This document shows, in pieces, positions 16,347-23,749 of a DNA stretch of 23,749 nt. The stretch is from positions 1 to 23,749 of the forward strand of contig JASGFB010000079.1 in NCBI GenBank assembly GCA_047605765.1, written 5' to 3'. The notes beneath the pieces are model-generated. The model had not been told where the DNA came from. It made no database searches and saw nothing but the letters and a program-made list of their open reading frames with translations. The first letter of the stretch is position 1; the number at the start of each line of letters is the position of its first letter. The position numbers and the translations under genes were made by a program. This stretch comes from JBGVSA01 sp047605765 (GTDB lineage Bacteria > Pseudomonadota > Gammaproteobacteria > Burkholderiales > Rhodocyclaceae).

Positions 16347-18275
16347 TCAGCCCTGCGCGCGCATGTCCAGCATCAGTTGGTTGACGCGCTTGACGAAGGT
16401 CGCCGGGTCGTCCAGGGTGCCGCCCTCGGCCAGCAGGGCCTGATCGAAGATCAGTTCCGCCCAGTCGGCGAAGCGGGCTTCGTCGGCACGCAGGCGCTGC
16501 ACCACCGGATGCTCGGGGTTCACTTCGAGGATCGGCGCCGCCACCGGCACCGATTGCCCGGCAGCCTTGAGCAGGCGCGCCAGGTTCATCCCCATGTCGT
16601 TGTCGTCAGCCACCAGGCAGGCCGGGCTGTCGGTCAGGCGGTGCGTGATGCGCACTTCCTTGACCTTGTCGCCCAGCGTGGTCTTGACGCGCTCGAGCAG
16701 ATCCTTGAATTCTTCGGACTGCGCTTCGGCCTTTTTCTTGTCTTCCTCGTCCTGCAACTGCCCCAGATCGAGGTCGCCCTTGGCCACCGACACGATCTGC
16801 TTGCCTTCGAATTCGGTGAGGTAGCCCGTCACCCATTCGTCGATGCGATCGGTCAGCAGCAGCACTTCGATGCCTTTCTTGCGGAACACCTCAAGGTGCG
16901 GGCTGTTCTTGGCGGCATTGAAGCTGTCGGCGGTGACGTAGTAGATCTTGTCCTGGCCTTCTTTCATGCGGCCGACGTAATCGGCCAGCGACACGGTTTC
17001 ATCGGCGGTGTCGGCTTGGGTAGAGGCAAAGCGCAGCAACTTGGCGATGCGGTCCTTGTTGGCGGCGTCCTCGCCGACGCCTTCCTTCAGCACGCGGCCG
17101 AATTCGCGCCAGAAGGTGGCGAACTTGTCCTTGTCGTTGTCGGCCATGTCGTCGAGCAGGCCCAGCACGCGCTTGGCGCAGCCGGCGCGGATGGTATCGA
17201 CGTCACGGCTCTCCTGCAGGATCTCACGCGACACGTTGAGCGGCAGATCGGCCGAGTCGACCACCCCGCGCACGAAGCGCAGATAGTGCGGCAGCAGCTT
17301 TTCGGCGTCTTCCATGATGAACACCCGGCGCACGTACAGCTTGAGGCCGTGGCGCGGCGCACGGTCGTACATGTCGAACGGGGCGTGCTGCGGCACGTAC
17401 AGCAGTTGCGTGTATTCGTGGCGACCTTCGACCTTGGCGTGCGACCACGCCAGCGGCTCGTCGTAGTCGTGACCGACGTGCTTGTAGAAAGCCTTGTATT
17501 CGTCTTCGGTGATCTCACTCTTGGGGCGTGCCCACAGCGCCGAGGCCTGGTTGATGGTCTCTTCTTCGCCGGTGGCGACCTGCTCGGCTTTTTCTTCGTT
17601 CCACTCTTCCTTGTCCATCACGATGGGCTGGACGATGTGGTCCGAGTACTTGCGGATGACCGAGCGCAGGCGGTAGCCGGACAGCAGATCTTCTTCGCCC
17701 TCGCGCAGGTGCAGGATGATGTCGGTGCCGCGCAGCGCCTTGATGTAGGGCTCGACCGTGTATTCACCGGCCGCTTCGCCTTCCATCGAGCATTCCCACT
17801 TGACGCCCGCATCGGTGCCTTCGCCGGCGCGACGCGACAGCACCGTCACCTTGTCGGCCACGATGAAGGCCGAATAAAAGCCGACACCGAACTGGCCGAT
17901 GAGGTTGGCGTCCTTCTGCTTGTCACCCGACAGGCGCGAGAAGAACTCCTTGGTGCCCGACTTGGCGATGGTGCCCAGATGGCTGATGATTTCGTCGCGG
18001 TTCATACCGATACCGTTGTCCGAAATCATGATGGTGCGTGCGGCCTTGTCATACGCCACACGGATCTTCAGATCGCTGTCGCCTTCGAACAGCGCGGCAT
18101 TGTCCAAGGCTTCGAAACGCAGCTTGTCGCAGGCGTCCGAAGCATTGGAGATAAGCTCGCGCAGGAAAATCTCGCGGTTCGAATAGAGCGAATGGATCAT
18201 CAGCTGAAGCAGTTGCTTCACTTCGGCCTGGAAGCCGCGCTTTTCGACGCCTTGCGCCTGGTTTTCCGAACTCAT
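16347..18275 (-). CDS. htpG: Chaperone HtpG (bacterial Hsp90)
   Basis: 642-residue ATP-dependent chaperone that remodels client proteins with the DnaK system. The N-terminal GHKL ATPase domain has E40 and N44 in FLRELISNASDACDKLRF, ISDNGIGM, and the lid GQFGVGFYSAF. The middle domain includes GVVDSADLPLNVSRE, with the conserved arginine, and the C-terminal dimerisation domain ends LMLDMRAQG. Length matches the family. ATG 18275 is preceded by AGGGGA; an upstream frame to 18344 would run through the promoter. A near-consensus sigma-32 promoter lies 42-70 bases upstream, so heat-shock control is expected. Confidence 0.99.
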   Translation of the reverse strand: MSSENQAQGVEKRGFQAEVKQLLQLMIHSLYSNREIFLRELISNASDACDKLRFEALDNAALFEGDSDLKIRVAYDKAARTIMISDNGIGMNRDEIISHLGTIAKSGTKEFFSRLSGDKQKDANLIGQFGVGFYSAFIVADKVTVLSRRAGEGTDAGVKWECSMEGEAAGEYTVEPYIKALRGTDIILHLREGEEDLLSGYRLRSVIRKYSDHIVQPIVMDKEEWNEEKAEQVATGEEETINQASALWARPKSEITEDEYKAFYKHVGHDYDEPLAWSHAKVEGRHEYTQLLYVPQHAPFDMYDRAPRHGLKLYVRRVFIMEDAEKLLPHYLRFVRGVVDSADLPLNVSREILQESRDVDTIRAGCAKRVLGLLDDMADNDKDKFATFWREFGRVLKEGVGEDAANKDRIAKLLRFASTQADTADETVSLADYVGRMKEGQDKIYYVTADSFNAAKNSPHLEVFRKKGIEVLLLTDRIDEWVTGYLTEFEGKQIVSVAKGDLDLGQLQDEEDKKKAEAQSEEFKDLLERVKTTLGDKVKEVRITHRLTDSPACLVADDNDMGMNLARLLKAAGQSVPVAAPILEVNPEHPVVQRLRADEARFADWAELIFDQALLAEGGTLDDPATFVKRVNQLMLDMRAQG

Positions 18276-18316
18276 GAAAAATCGTCCCCTGAGTGTTTGA
18301 ACAATCGTGATCGGCC

Positions 18317-18345
18317 ATATAGGGACGGATGCGACACATTTCAAG
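18317..18345 (-). promoter_or_regulatory. Sigma-32 (RpoH) heat-shock promoter of htpG
   Basis: On the minus strand CTTGAAA (18345-18339) is followed by a 14-base spacer and CCCTATAT (18324-18317). The consensus is CTTGAAA, 13-15 bases, CCCCATnT, so only one position of the -10 box differs. Transcription should start near 18310, giving a leader of about 35 bases with the AGGGGA ribosome site. Confidence 0.85.
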
Positions 18346-18459
18346 CGTCGCCGGCCGCCCCATCAACGGATTATTGAGATTTAGTCCCGGCGGTGCCGCG
18401 CAAGCCGGGCCAAACACGCCATACTAGCGGCCGTCGTTCATTTGAAAGCCCTGCGAGGC

Positions 18460-20235
18460 ATGCCTTCATCCGCCCCCTCGGCCGCCCTGCCGGTCAGTTT
18501 CCGCGCCACTGTGGCGGCACGCCGTGTCCTGGTCGGCCTCTACGCCCTGGTCGGGGTATTGCTCATCGCAGGCAGCGCGGTGGTGATCCAGCAGGCGCGC
18601 AGACAGGAAATCAGCCGCCAGAAGGTGGAGCTGTCGGCCATCGCCATGGCCATGAGCGAACGCTTGCTGGGCGGGTTGTCCGGCACCGATCTGGCCTTGC
18701 AGAACCTGGCCGACGTGCTGCAGGACGGTGGCACCGCCGCGCGCCTGCAACACACCGCCGATCTCTGGCTGCCGCGCCTGCCCAACGTGGCGCTGTTCAA
18801 CGCCGTCGACAGCGCCAGCCGTTCGCTGTTCGTCGCCACCCAGCATGGGCAGGCCCGCACCATCCTGCTGCCGCCCCTGGAAAACGCCGGCCCCCACCCG
18901 GGGCACAGCATGGCCGGGCTCACCGCCCTGCGCATCGGCACCCCGCTGCGACTCGAAGGCGAACCGCCATCCGACTGGTACGTGCCGATCGAACGCGCCT
19001 TGCAGGACGACGCCCGCTGGCATGGCGCGGTGCGCGCCCTGGTCAGCCTGCGCGCCTTCGATACCTTCGTGCAGCGCACCACCCTGCTGCCCCATGACAG
19101 CGTCACCCTGATGCGTTCGGACGGCCGCCTCATTGCCCGCTACCCGCATAGCGACGACAAGCTCGGCACGCAGTTGCCCAACCTGCCGCCGGATACCGAC
19201 GTGGTGGCCGAACGGGCCCTGGTCTACAGCGGCATCTGGGGCATGCAGCAGGAAACCAGCATGACCGCCTTCCGGCGCGTCGGCGACTATCCCCTGATCA
19301 TTGCCATTTCGCGTCCCGAATCGTCGGCCTTCGCCGGCTTTGCACTGACGCGCGCCCAGGTCATCGGCGGCTGCGTCCTGCTGCTGGCGCTGCTCAGCTC
19401 GGTCGGCTATGCCAGCCTGCGCAACGCCCAGCGCCGTGACGCGGCGCTCGCCGAACTGGGCAACATGAACGCGGCGCTGGAAGCGAGCGTCAATCGCCGC
19501 ACCGCCGAGCTCGAACAATCCAACCGCGAGCTGATCGCCTTCAGCTATTCGATTTCGCATGATCTGCGTGCGCCGCTGCGTGCCATCAACGGTTTTGCCC
19601 ATGCCGTGCGCGAGGACTACTCCGACCGCCTGGATGCCCAGGGCTGTTCGTTCATCGACCGCATCTACCGCGCCAGCGTGCGCATGGGCGAACTGATCGA
19701 TGCGCTGCTGGCGCTGGCCGACATCTCGCGCCAGCCGCTCAACATCAAGACGATCAATCTGTCCGCCATGGCCGAAGAGATCCTCGACGATCTCAAGCTC
19801 TCCGAGCGCAACCGCGCCGTGATGGTAGAGATCCAGCCCGGCATGCAGACCGAGGGCGACGAGGCGCTGCTGCGCAATGCGCTGTCCAACCTCCTCCACA
19901 ACGCCTGGAAGTTCACCCGCGCCCGGCAACCGGCCGTCATCATGGTCAGCGCCGAAGACGTCGATGGCCGCGTGCGCTATACGGTGGCCGACAATGGCGT
20001 GGGCTTCGACGTGGCGCATGCCAAGCGGCTGTTCCAGCCCTTCCAGCAATTGCATGCGGCGCAGGGCTTCGGTGGCACCGGTATCGGGTTGGCCTCGGTG
20101 CGGCGCATCATCGAACGCCATGGCGGCCGCATCTGGGCCGACGCCATGCCCGACGAAGGCTCGCGATTCATCTTTGAATTGCCGCAGCGCGCGGCGGTGG
20201 TACGGCGCCGCCGCGAGAGCGTCGACGCGTCATGA
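18460..20235 (+). CDS. Membrane sensor histidine kinase
   Basis: 591-residue sensor kinase. TM1 at about residues 23-44 and TM2 at about 300-322 enclose a periplasmic sensor domain of about 250 residues, the right size for a double-Cache-type ligand domain. A short coiled coil (ALEASVNRRTAELEQSNREL) leads into the HisKA domain, with H367 in FSYSISHDLRAPLRAI as phospho-acceptor. The HATPase domain shows the N box (NALSNLLHNAWKF), G1 DNGVGFD near 510 and G2 GFGGTGIGLASV. The H-box style resembles phytochrome-like and PAS-linked kinases. No response regulator is adjacent, so it is an orphan kinase here. ATG 18460 is preferred; TTG 18442 in frame is possible. Signal unknown. Confidence 0.94.
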   Translation: MPSSAPSAALPVSFRATVAARRVLVGLYALVGVLLIAGSAVVIQQARRQEISRQKVELSAIAMAMSERLLGGLSGTDLALQNLADVLQDGGTAARLQHTADLWLPRLPNVALFNAVDSASRSLFVATQHGQARTILLPPLENAGPHPGHSMAGLTALRIGTPLRLEGEPPSDWYVPIERALQDDARWHGAVRALVSLRAFDTFVQRTTLLPHDSVTLMRSDGRLIARYPHSDDKLGTQLPNLPPDTDVVAERALVYSGIWGMQQETSMTAFRRVGDYPLIIAISRPESSAFAGFALTRAQVIGGCVLLLALLSSVGYASLRNAQRRDAALAELGNMNAALEASVNRRTAELEQSNRELIAFSYSISHDLRAPLRAINGFAHAVREDYSDRLDAQGCSFIDRIYRASVRMGELIDALLALADISRQPLNIKTINLSAMAEEILDDLKLSERNRAVMVEIQPGMQTEGDEALLRNALSNLLHNAWKFTRARQPAVIMVSAEDVDGRVRYTVADNGVGFDVAHAKRLFQPFQQLHAAQGFGGTGIGLASVRRIIERHGGRIWADAMPDEGSRFIFELPQRAAVVRRRRESVDAS

Positions 20236-20265
20236 TCGAGACGGGCCCGCGACCACGCGGCGCCC

Positions 20266-20811
20266 TCACTCGTAACGGATTTCCAGGATATCGAGTTCGC
20301 GCAGCCCACCCGGGCTGGCGAATTTGACGGTGTCGCCTTCGCGCGTCTTGAGCATCGCGCGGGCCAGCGGCGAGATCCAGCTGATGCGGCCTTCGGAGGC
20401 GTTGGCCTCGTCCACGCCGACGATCTGGAATTGCTCTTCCTTGCCCTCGGCGTCGGCCACCAGCACCGTGGCACCAAAGAACACCTGCTCGGTGTTCTGC
20501 TGCTCGGCCGGGTCGACCACCGTGGCGCCTTCCAGGCGTTTGATGAGAAAACGGATGCGGCGATCGATTTCGCGCAGGCGCCGCTTGCCGTAGATGTAAT
20601 CGCCGTTTTCCGAACGATCACCGTTGGACGCCGCCCACGACACCACTTGCACGACCTCCGGCCGCTCCACCCGCAACAGATGGTCAAGTTCTGCCTTGAG
20701 GCGCGCAAAACCCGCGCGGGTCATGTAGTTGCGCGTGCCCGGCGGCAGTTGCGAGGCGGCCTCGGGTTCGTCTTCTTCAACCTCGGATTCTTTGACGAAT
20801 GCCTTATTCAT
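20266..20811 (-). CDS. greB: Transcription elongation factor GreB
   Basis: 181-residue GreB that rescues backtracked RNA polymerase by stimulating transcript cleavage. The N-terminal coiled coil includes RPEVVQVVSWAASNGDRSENGDYIYGKRRLREIDRR; its tip acidic residues D65 and E68 match those required for cleavage. The WAAS and YGKRRLREIDRR signatures separate GreB from GreA. The C-terminal FKBP-like domain contains VFFGATV and ISPLARAMLK. A roughly 25-residue acidic extension (MNKAFVKESEVEEDEPE...) precedes the core and is absent in the 158-residue E. coli protein. Downstream of the DUF3567 gene with 61 bases between them; converges on the histidine kinase gene. Confidence 0.97.
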   Translation of the reverse strand: MNKAFVKESEVEEDEPEAASQLPPGTRNYMTRAGFARLKAELDHLLRVERPEVVQVVSWAASNGDRSENGDYIYGKRRLREIDRRIRFLIKRLEGATVVDPAEQQNTEQVFFGATVLVADAEGKEEQFQIVGVDEANASEGRISWISPLARAMLKTREGDTVKFASPGGLRELDILEIRYE

Positions 20812-20872
20812 GTCGAGCGAAACGGCGCATGCCGATTACACGGAAATGTAACCGGCCACGCTCAGAATCGCT

Positions 20873-21106
20873 TTACTGATAGATGGCCGGCTGCGTCAGG
20901 AGGGCGTCGAACTGGTCAAGGCAGACATCCAGGTCGTCTGCTTCGTCGCCACGGGTCAGGGCGTCGGCCAGTTCGCGCTTGAAGCGTTCGGCCGTACCGC
21001 CATACAGCATGGTACCGCGAGCGCAGCGCTTGTCGATCACTTCGATGCCATCGACGGCGGGATAGGCGACGACGTAGAGAACAGGGTTGTCGAACATGAC
21101 TTGCAT
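20873..21106 (-). CDS. DUF3567 family protein
   Basis: 77-residue protein of a small family found chiefly in Burkholderiales. It has the pattern MQVMFDNPVLYVVAYP, GIEVIDKRCARGTMLYGGTAERFKREL and a C-terminal DDLDVCLDQFDALLTQPAIYQ. No membrane helix or known catalytic motif; cytoplasmic, function unknown. The start is fixed by a full GGAGGAG six bases upstream; an upstream ATG at 21121 would place the ribosome site inside the gene. Same strand as greB and possibly co-transcribed with it. Confidence 0.85.
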   Translation of the reverse strand: MQVMFDNPVLYVVAYPAVDGIEVIDKRCARGTMLYGGTAERFKRELADALTRGDEADDLDVCLDQFDALLTQPAIYQ

Positions 21107-21112
21107 GATGCA

Positions 21113-21119
21113 CTCCTCC
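21113..21119 (-). promoter_or_regulatory. Strong Shine-Dalgarno site fixing the DUF3567 start
   Basis: GGAGGAG on the minus strand lies six bases before ATG at 21106 and decides between three in-frame ATGs (21139, 21121, 21106). Confidence 0.85.
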
Positions 21120-21314
21120 ATTCCGGCCCTACTGGTCAAATGATCAGTCAGGGAAACTTCTAACTACTACATCGGCCATAGCTTCCTAGTTTCAAGGTTT
21201 CGGTGCTGCAAAATAATGTCTCGGCGTTCCCGCCATCGTGGGAGTCCTCCGACAGACACACGGCACGCGCAGACCAGTCGCAACCATGAAGCCCCCTGCA
21301 TGGAGCGTATTGCA

Positions 21315-21533
21315 ATGAACAACAGCACCGTCTTCGAACACGCCACCAGCCTGCATAACCGGCTCGATCTGCTGCGCGCCGAGCATCAGGAACTGGATGA
21401 CCACATCGCCCGGTTGTGCCGCGCGCCGCAGGACGACGAGCTCGCATTGCCGCGTCTGAAGCGGCGTAAACTTGTGGTTCACGACCGCATCACGCTCATC
21501 GAACGCATGCTTTACCCCGATTTGCCCGCATAA
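21315..21533 (+). CDS. YdcH/DUF465 family small coiled-coil protein
   Basis: 72-residue helical protein of the DUF465 (YdcH) family: a short hairpin with LHNRLDLLRAEHQELDDHIARL, a loop, then LPRLKRRKLVVHDRITLIERML, the usual L-K-K-x-K-L-x-L-K-D-x-I pattern. Function is not established. Start is chosen at ATG 21315 because GGAG at 21302-21305 gives a proper ribosome site; ATG 21300 has none. Divergent from the DUF3567 gene, and 178 bases before the DUF2189 gene, where I see nothing more than its ribosome site. Confidence 0.85.
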   Translation: MNNSTVFEHATSLHNRLDLLRAEHQELDDHIARLCRAPQDDELALPRLKRRKLVVHDRITLIERMLYPDLPA

Positions 21534-21700
21534 GGCTTGCCACGCGCCAGACGGCGTTCGTCCCCGTACTGCGCCGCAGCAGGCGGCGCGGGCGCTTGGC
21601 GCCTATTACACGGGCATGGCAAGATCACGCTACCGTCCGCTCAGGGCGGATCACAAACGATAGGTTCGGGACGATGCGCGTGCGCCTCGTCACCGCCCGC

Positions 21701-21706
21701 GGAGAG
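21701..21706 (+). promoter_or_regulatory. Shine-Dalgarno site supporting a GTG start
   Basis: GGAGAG lies five bases before GTG at 21712, supporting this non-ATG start for the DUF2189 protein. Confidence 0.7.
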
Positions 21707-21711
21707 ACAGC

Positions 21712-22557
21712 GTGACCCAGTACAGCAGCGTTTCCGGCGCCGCCGAGCTTGTTGCGGCCGCCGCGCATGACCGCACCGATCCACCCGAGGCGCCGACGCC
21801 ACCGAGCCTGTTGCCGGGCATCCGCAACGTGCCGGTGCTGTCACCCTTCAGATGGCTGCGGCGCGGCGCATCCGACTTCGCCGCCAACCCCATGGCCAGC
21901 CTGTTCTACGGCTTCTGCTACGCCGCCATGGGCTTGGCCGTCACCCTGGTGTTCGAAAACGCCTATGAATACACCTCGGCGCTGACCTCGGGTTTTCTGC
22001 TGCTCGGCCCCTTCCTGTCGATGGGCCTGTATGAACTGAGCCGCCAGCGAGCCCAGGGGCGTCGCGCCGATTTTGCGAGCACGCTCACCATCTGGCGGCG
22101 CAACGCCGGCAACATCGCGCTGTTCGCGCTGGTGCTGACGATCATCTTTCTGGTGTGGGCGCGCGCCTCGTTGATCATGTTCGCGCTGTTCTACACCAGC
22201 GGCATGCCCAACCTGACGGGCTTCATCAATCAGGTACTGAGCCTGGACAACCTGGATTTCCTGATGGTGTATTTCGGCGTCGGCATGATCTTCGCCCTGC
22301 TGGTGTTCGCCGTCAGCGTGGTGTCGATCCCCATGATGCTCGACCGCAACCAGGACGCCATCACCGCCATGCTCGCCAGCATTGCCGCGCTGACCCGCAA
22401 TCCGGGTGCCTGCCTGCTGTGGGCGCTGATCATCGCGCTCGCCACCAGCGTCGGCTTCATTACCTTCCACCTCGGCCTGATCCCGCTGATCCCGCTGATC
22501 GGCCATGCCACCTGGCACGCCTACATGGATTTGATCGAAGCGCCGGCGGTGTCGTGA
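21712..22557 (+). CDS. DUF2189 family integral membrane protein
   Basis: 281-residue inner-membrane protein. A polar N-terminus of about 45 residues leads to the family motif VLSPFRWLRRGASDFAANPMASLFYG, then about six membrane helices: residues near 60-80, 87-105, 135-160, 180-205, 215-225 and 240-262. GPFLSMGLYELSRQRAQG and SIPMMLDRNQDAITAM are also conserved features of the family. No known catalytic residues; function is unknown, and proposed links to cytochrome oxidase or transport are not supported by context here. GTG start with GGAGAG upstream. Its last 37 bases overlap the end of the convergent cueR gene. Confidence 0.87.
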   Translation: MTQYSSVSGAAELVAAAAHDRTDPPEAPTPPSLLPGIRNVPVLSPFRWLRRGASDFAANPMASLFYGFCYAAMGLAVTLVFENAYEYTSALTSGFLLLGPFLSMGLYELSRQRAQGRRADFASTLTIWRRNAGNIALFALVLTIIFLVWARASLIMFALFYTSGMPNLTGFINQVLSLDNLDFLMVYFGVGMIFALLVFAVSVVSIPMMLDRNQDAITAMLASIAALTRNPGACLLWALIIALATSVGFITFHLGLIPLIPLIGHATWHAYMDLIEAPAVS

Positions 22558-22967
22558 ACCGCGCCGCCGGCGCAGCAGCCATCGCCGGCGATGCCCGTCA
22601 GAATCGGACAATCCGGCCGATGATCGCCATGGCAGTGCGTAACCAGTTCGCGCAACGTGCCGATCATGGCGTTCAGCTCGGCCACCTTGGCTTCCATCTC
22701 GGCGATGTGCTGTTGCGCCAGCGATTTCACGTCACGGCTGGCGCGCCCGCGGTCATGCCACAGCGACAGCAGATGGCGCACATCCTCCAGGCCGAAGCCC
22801 AGGTCGCGCGCGTGGCGGATGAAACGCAAGGTGTGCACGTCCTGCTCACCGTAATGGCGATAGCCGGCCAGCGAACGGCTGGCCGCCGGCAACAGCCCGA
22901 TGCGCTCGTAGTAACGGATCATCTTGGCCGACAGGCCGGAAGCCTCGGCCGCTTGCCCGATGTTCAT
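22521..22967 (-). CDS. cueR: Copper-responsive MerR-family regulator CueR
   Basis: 148-residue MerR-type activator that binds Cu(I)/Ag(I) and distorts the promoter spacer to turn on copper export genes. Winged-helix N-terminus MNIGQAAEASGLSAKMIRYYERIGLL, then a dimerisation helix. The metal-binding loop CHGDHRPDC has C112 and C120, the same numbers as in E. coli CueR, and Ser77 in place of the cysteine used by divalent-metal relatives, supporting monovalent selectivity. The C-terminus is longer than E. coli CueR (135 residues) and includes a Cys pair at 131-132. The start overlaps the copA stop by four bases (ATGA), so the two are translationally coupled. Confidence 0.95.
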   Translation of the reverse strand: MNIGQAAEASGLSAKMIRYYERIGLLPAASRSLAGYRHYGEQDVHTLRFIRHARDLGFGLEDVRHLLSLWHDRGRASRDVKSLAQQHIAEMEAKVAELNAMIGTLRELVTHCHGDHRPDCPILTGIAGDGCCAGGAVHDTAGASIKSM

Positions 22968-23749
22968 CGCGATTGCTCCTTGCCCGTAGGCGTCCACCGC
23001 CGCAGCAGCAGCGCATTGGTCATCACCGACACCGACGACAGCGCCATGGCGGCACCGGCCGCCACCGGATTGAGCCAGCCCAGCGCTGCCAGCGGAATGC
23101 CGATGACGTTGTAGATGAAGGCCCAGAACAGGTTCTGGCGGATCTTGGCCACCGTGCGCCGCGACAGATCGAGGGCGGCGGCCACCAGCGCCAGCTCGCC
23201 ACGCATCAGCGTGATGCCGGCGGCGTGCATCGCGACGTCGGTACCGTTGCCCATGGCGACCCCGACAGCAGCAGCGGCCAGCGCCGGCGCATCGTTGATG
23301 CCGTCACCGACCATCGCCACCGTGCCGATGGCGCCCAGCCGGCCGACGGTGGCGGCCTTGTCGGCGGGCAGCACCTCGGCCTCGACCTGATCGATGCCCA
23401 CCGCGTCAGCCACCACCTTGGCGGCCCGCGCGTTGTCGCCGGTGATCAGCACGGTGCGCACGTGCAGCGCGTGCAGGCGGGCAATGGCCTCGCGCGCACC
23501 CGGCTTGACGGTGTCGCCAAAGGCCAGCATGCCCAGCAGGCGTGGCGCCGCCGTCACGTCGGCCAGCCACGACACCGTCAGACCCCGCGCCTCGGCGGCC
23601 GCCTGTTCGGCCACCAGGGGGGCCACGTCGACCTGCGATTCGGCCATCAGTCGCGTATTGCCCAGCAGCAGCGCTTGCCCCGCCAGGGTGCCGCGCATGC
23701 CGCGCCCGGGCAGCGCCTGCACCGCGTGTGCCGGGGTCACCTCGCCGAG
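22964..23749 (-). CDS. copA: Copper-translocating P1B-type ATPase, C-terminal part (runs off window)
   Basis: 261 codons of the 3' end of a Cu(I)-exporting ATPase; the N-terminus lies beyond the right edge. Visible parts are the end of the nucleotide-binding domain (PGRGMRGTLAGQALLLGNTRLM), the P-domain motifs VLITGDN and MVGDGINDAPAL, and the final two membrane helices, with the YN pair in FWAFIYNVIGIPLAALGWL and the MALSSVSVMTNALLLRR motif. YN and MxxSS in these helices mark the Cu(I) group of P1B ATPases. It ends overlapping cueR. The phosphorylation DKTG and CPC motifs would be upstream and cannot be checked. Confidence 0.95.
   Translation of the reverse strand, partial: LGEVTPAHAVQALPGRGMRGTLAGQALLLGNTRLMAESQVDVAPLVAEQAAAEARGLTVSWLADVTAAPRLLGMLAFGDTVKPGAREAIARLHALHVRTVLITGDNARAAKVVADAVGIDQVEAEVLPADKAATVGRLGAIGTVAMVGDGINDAPALAAAAVGVAMGNGTDVAMHAAGITLMRGELALVAAALDLSRRTVAKIRQNLFWAFIYNVIGIPLAALGWLNPVAAGAAMALSSVSVMTNALLLRRWTPTGKEQSR

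Noticed and set aside
16377..18377. 666-codon plus-strand open frame antisense to htpG
   Set aside because: htpG is certain; the antisense frame arises from codon bias and runs through the htpG promoter.
18466..20121. 551-codon minus-strand open frame antisense to the histidine kinase
   Set aside because: No recognisable domain and a low-complexity composition; the kinase motifs are all on the plus strand.
20836..20851. TTACA-cggaaa-TGTAA inverted repeat upstream of greB, possible promoter element
   Set aside because: Short arms, and no -35 box at proper spacing from the TGTAAT sequence; not supported enough to annotate.

Overview
The window looks like chromosomal DNA of a high-GC Gram-negative bacterium, most likely a betaproteobacterium of the order Burkholderiales. 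Evidence for this is the GC-rich coding bias, a DUF3567-family gene (a family I associate with that group), the divergent ppsA/ppsR pair, a beta-type GreB with an acidic N-terminal extension, and a sigma-32-type htpG promoter. I cannot name the genus. I see no rRNA, tRNA, CRISPR array, insertion sequence, integrase or phage gene. Coding density is high and gene content is mostly core.

Layout. 140-2632 (+): large MscS-type mechanosensitive channel. 4914-2646 (-): four-gene envelope/cytoskeleton operon, in order of transcription an M23 peptidase, a membrane-anchored coiled-coil protein, a bactofilin and an NfeD-like protein. 4915-5415: the only non-coding stretch over 300 bases, with several small inverted repeats and the ppsA terminator. 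7785-5416 (-) and 7916-8746 (+): divergent ppsA and ppsR. 8815-13012 (+): a Pat-type protein acetyltransferase, 3-methyladenine DNA glycosylase I and a hexose-6-phosphate mutarotase, closed by a bidirectional terminator. 14261-13074 (-): a membrane diguanylate cyclase. 14544-16309 (+): CsbD-like stress protein, a small proline-rich protein and a zinc-ribbon metallopeptidase. 18275-16347 (-): htpG behind a heat-shock promoter. 18460-20235 (+): an orphan membrane histidine kinase. 21106-20266 (-): DUF3567 protein and greB. 21315-22557 (+): YdcH/DUF465 protein and DUF2189 membrane protein. 23749-22521 (-): the 3' part of a copper P-type ATPase, overlapping cueR by ATGA.

How genes work together. 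The M23 peptidase, coiled-coil protein and bactofilin form a plausible cell-shape module: a cytoskeletal polymer positioning a wall hydrolase, perhaps through the coiled-coil protein. PEP synthase, its kinase/phosphorylase PpsR and a Pat-type acetyltransferase sit side by side, so two layers of reversible post-translational control of central carbon metabolism are adjacent. CopA and CueR form a standard copper export and sensing unit.

No clearly new defence or mobile system is visible. The least explained elements are the coiled-coil protein in the bactofilin operon, the proline-rich protein next to the metallopeptidase, the inverted-repeat-rich gap before ppsA, and a pair of 9-bp direct repeats 21 bp apart upstream of csbD. 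All names rest on reading motifs by eye; no database search was run.
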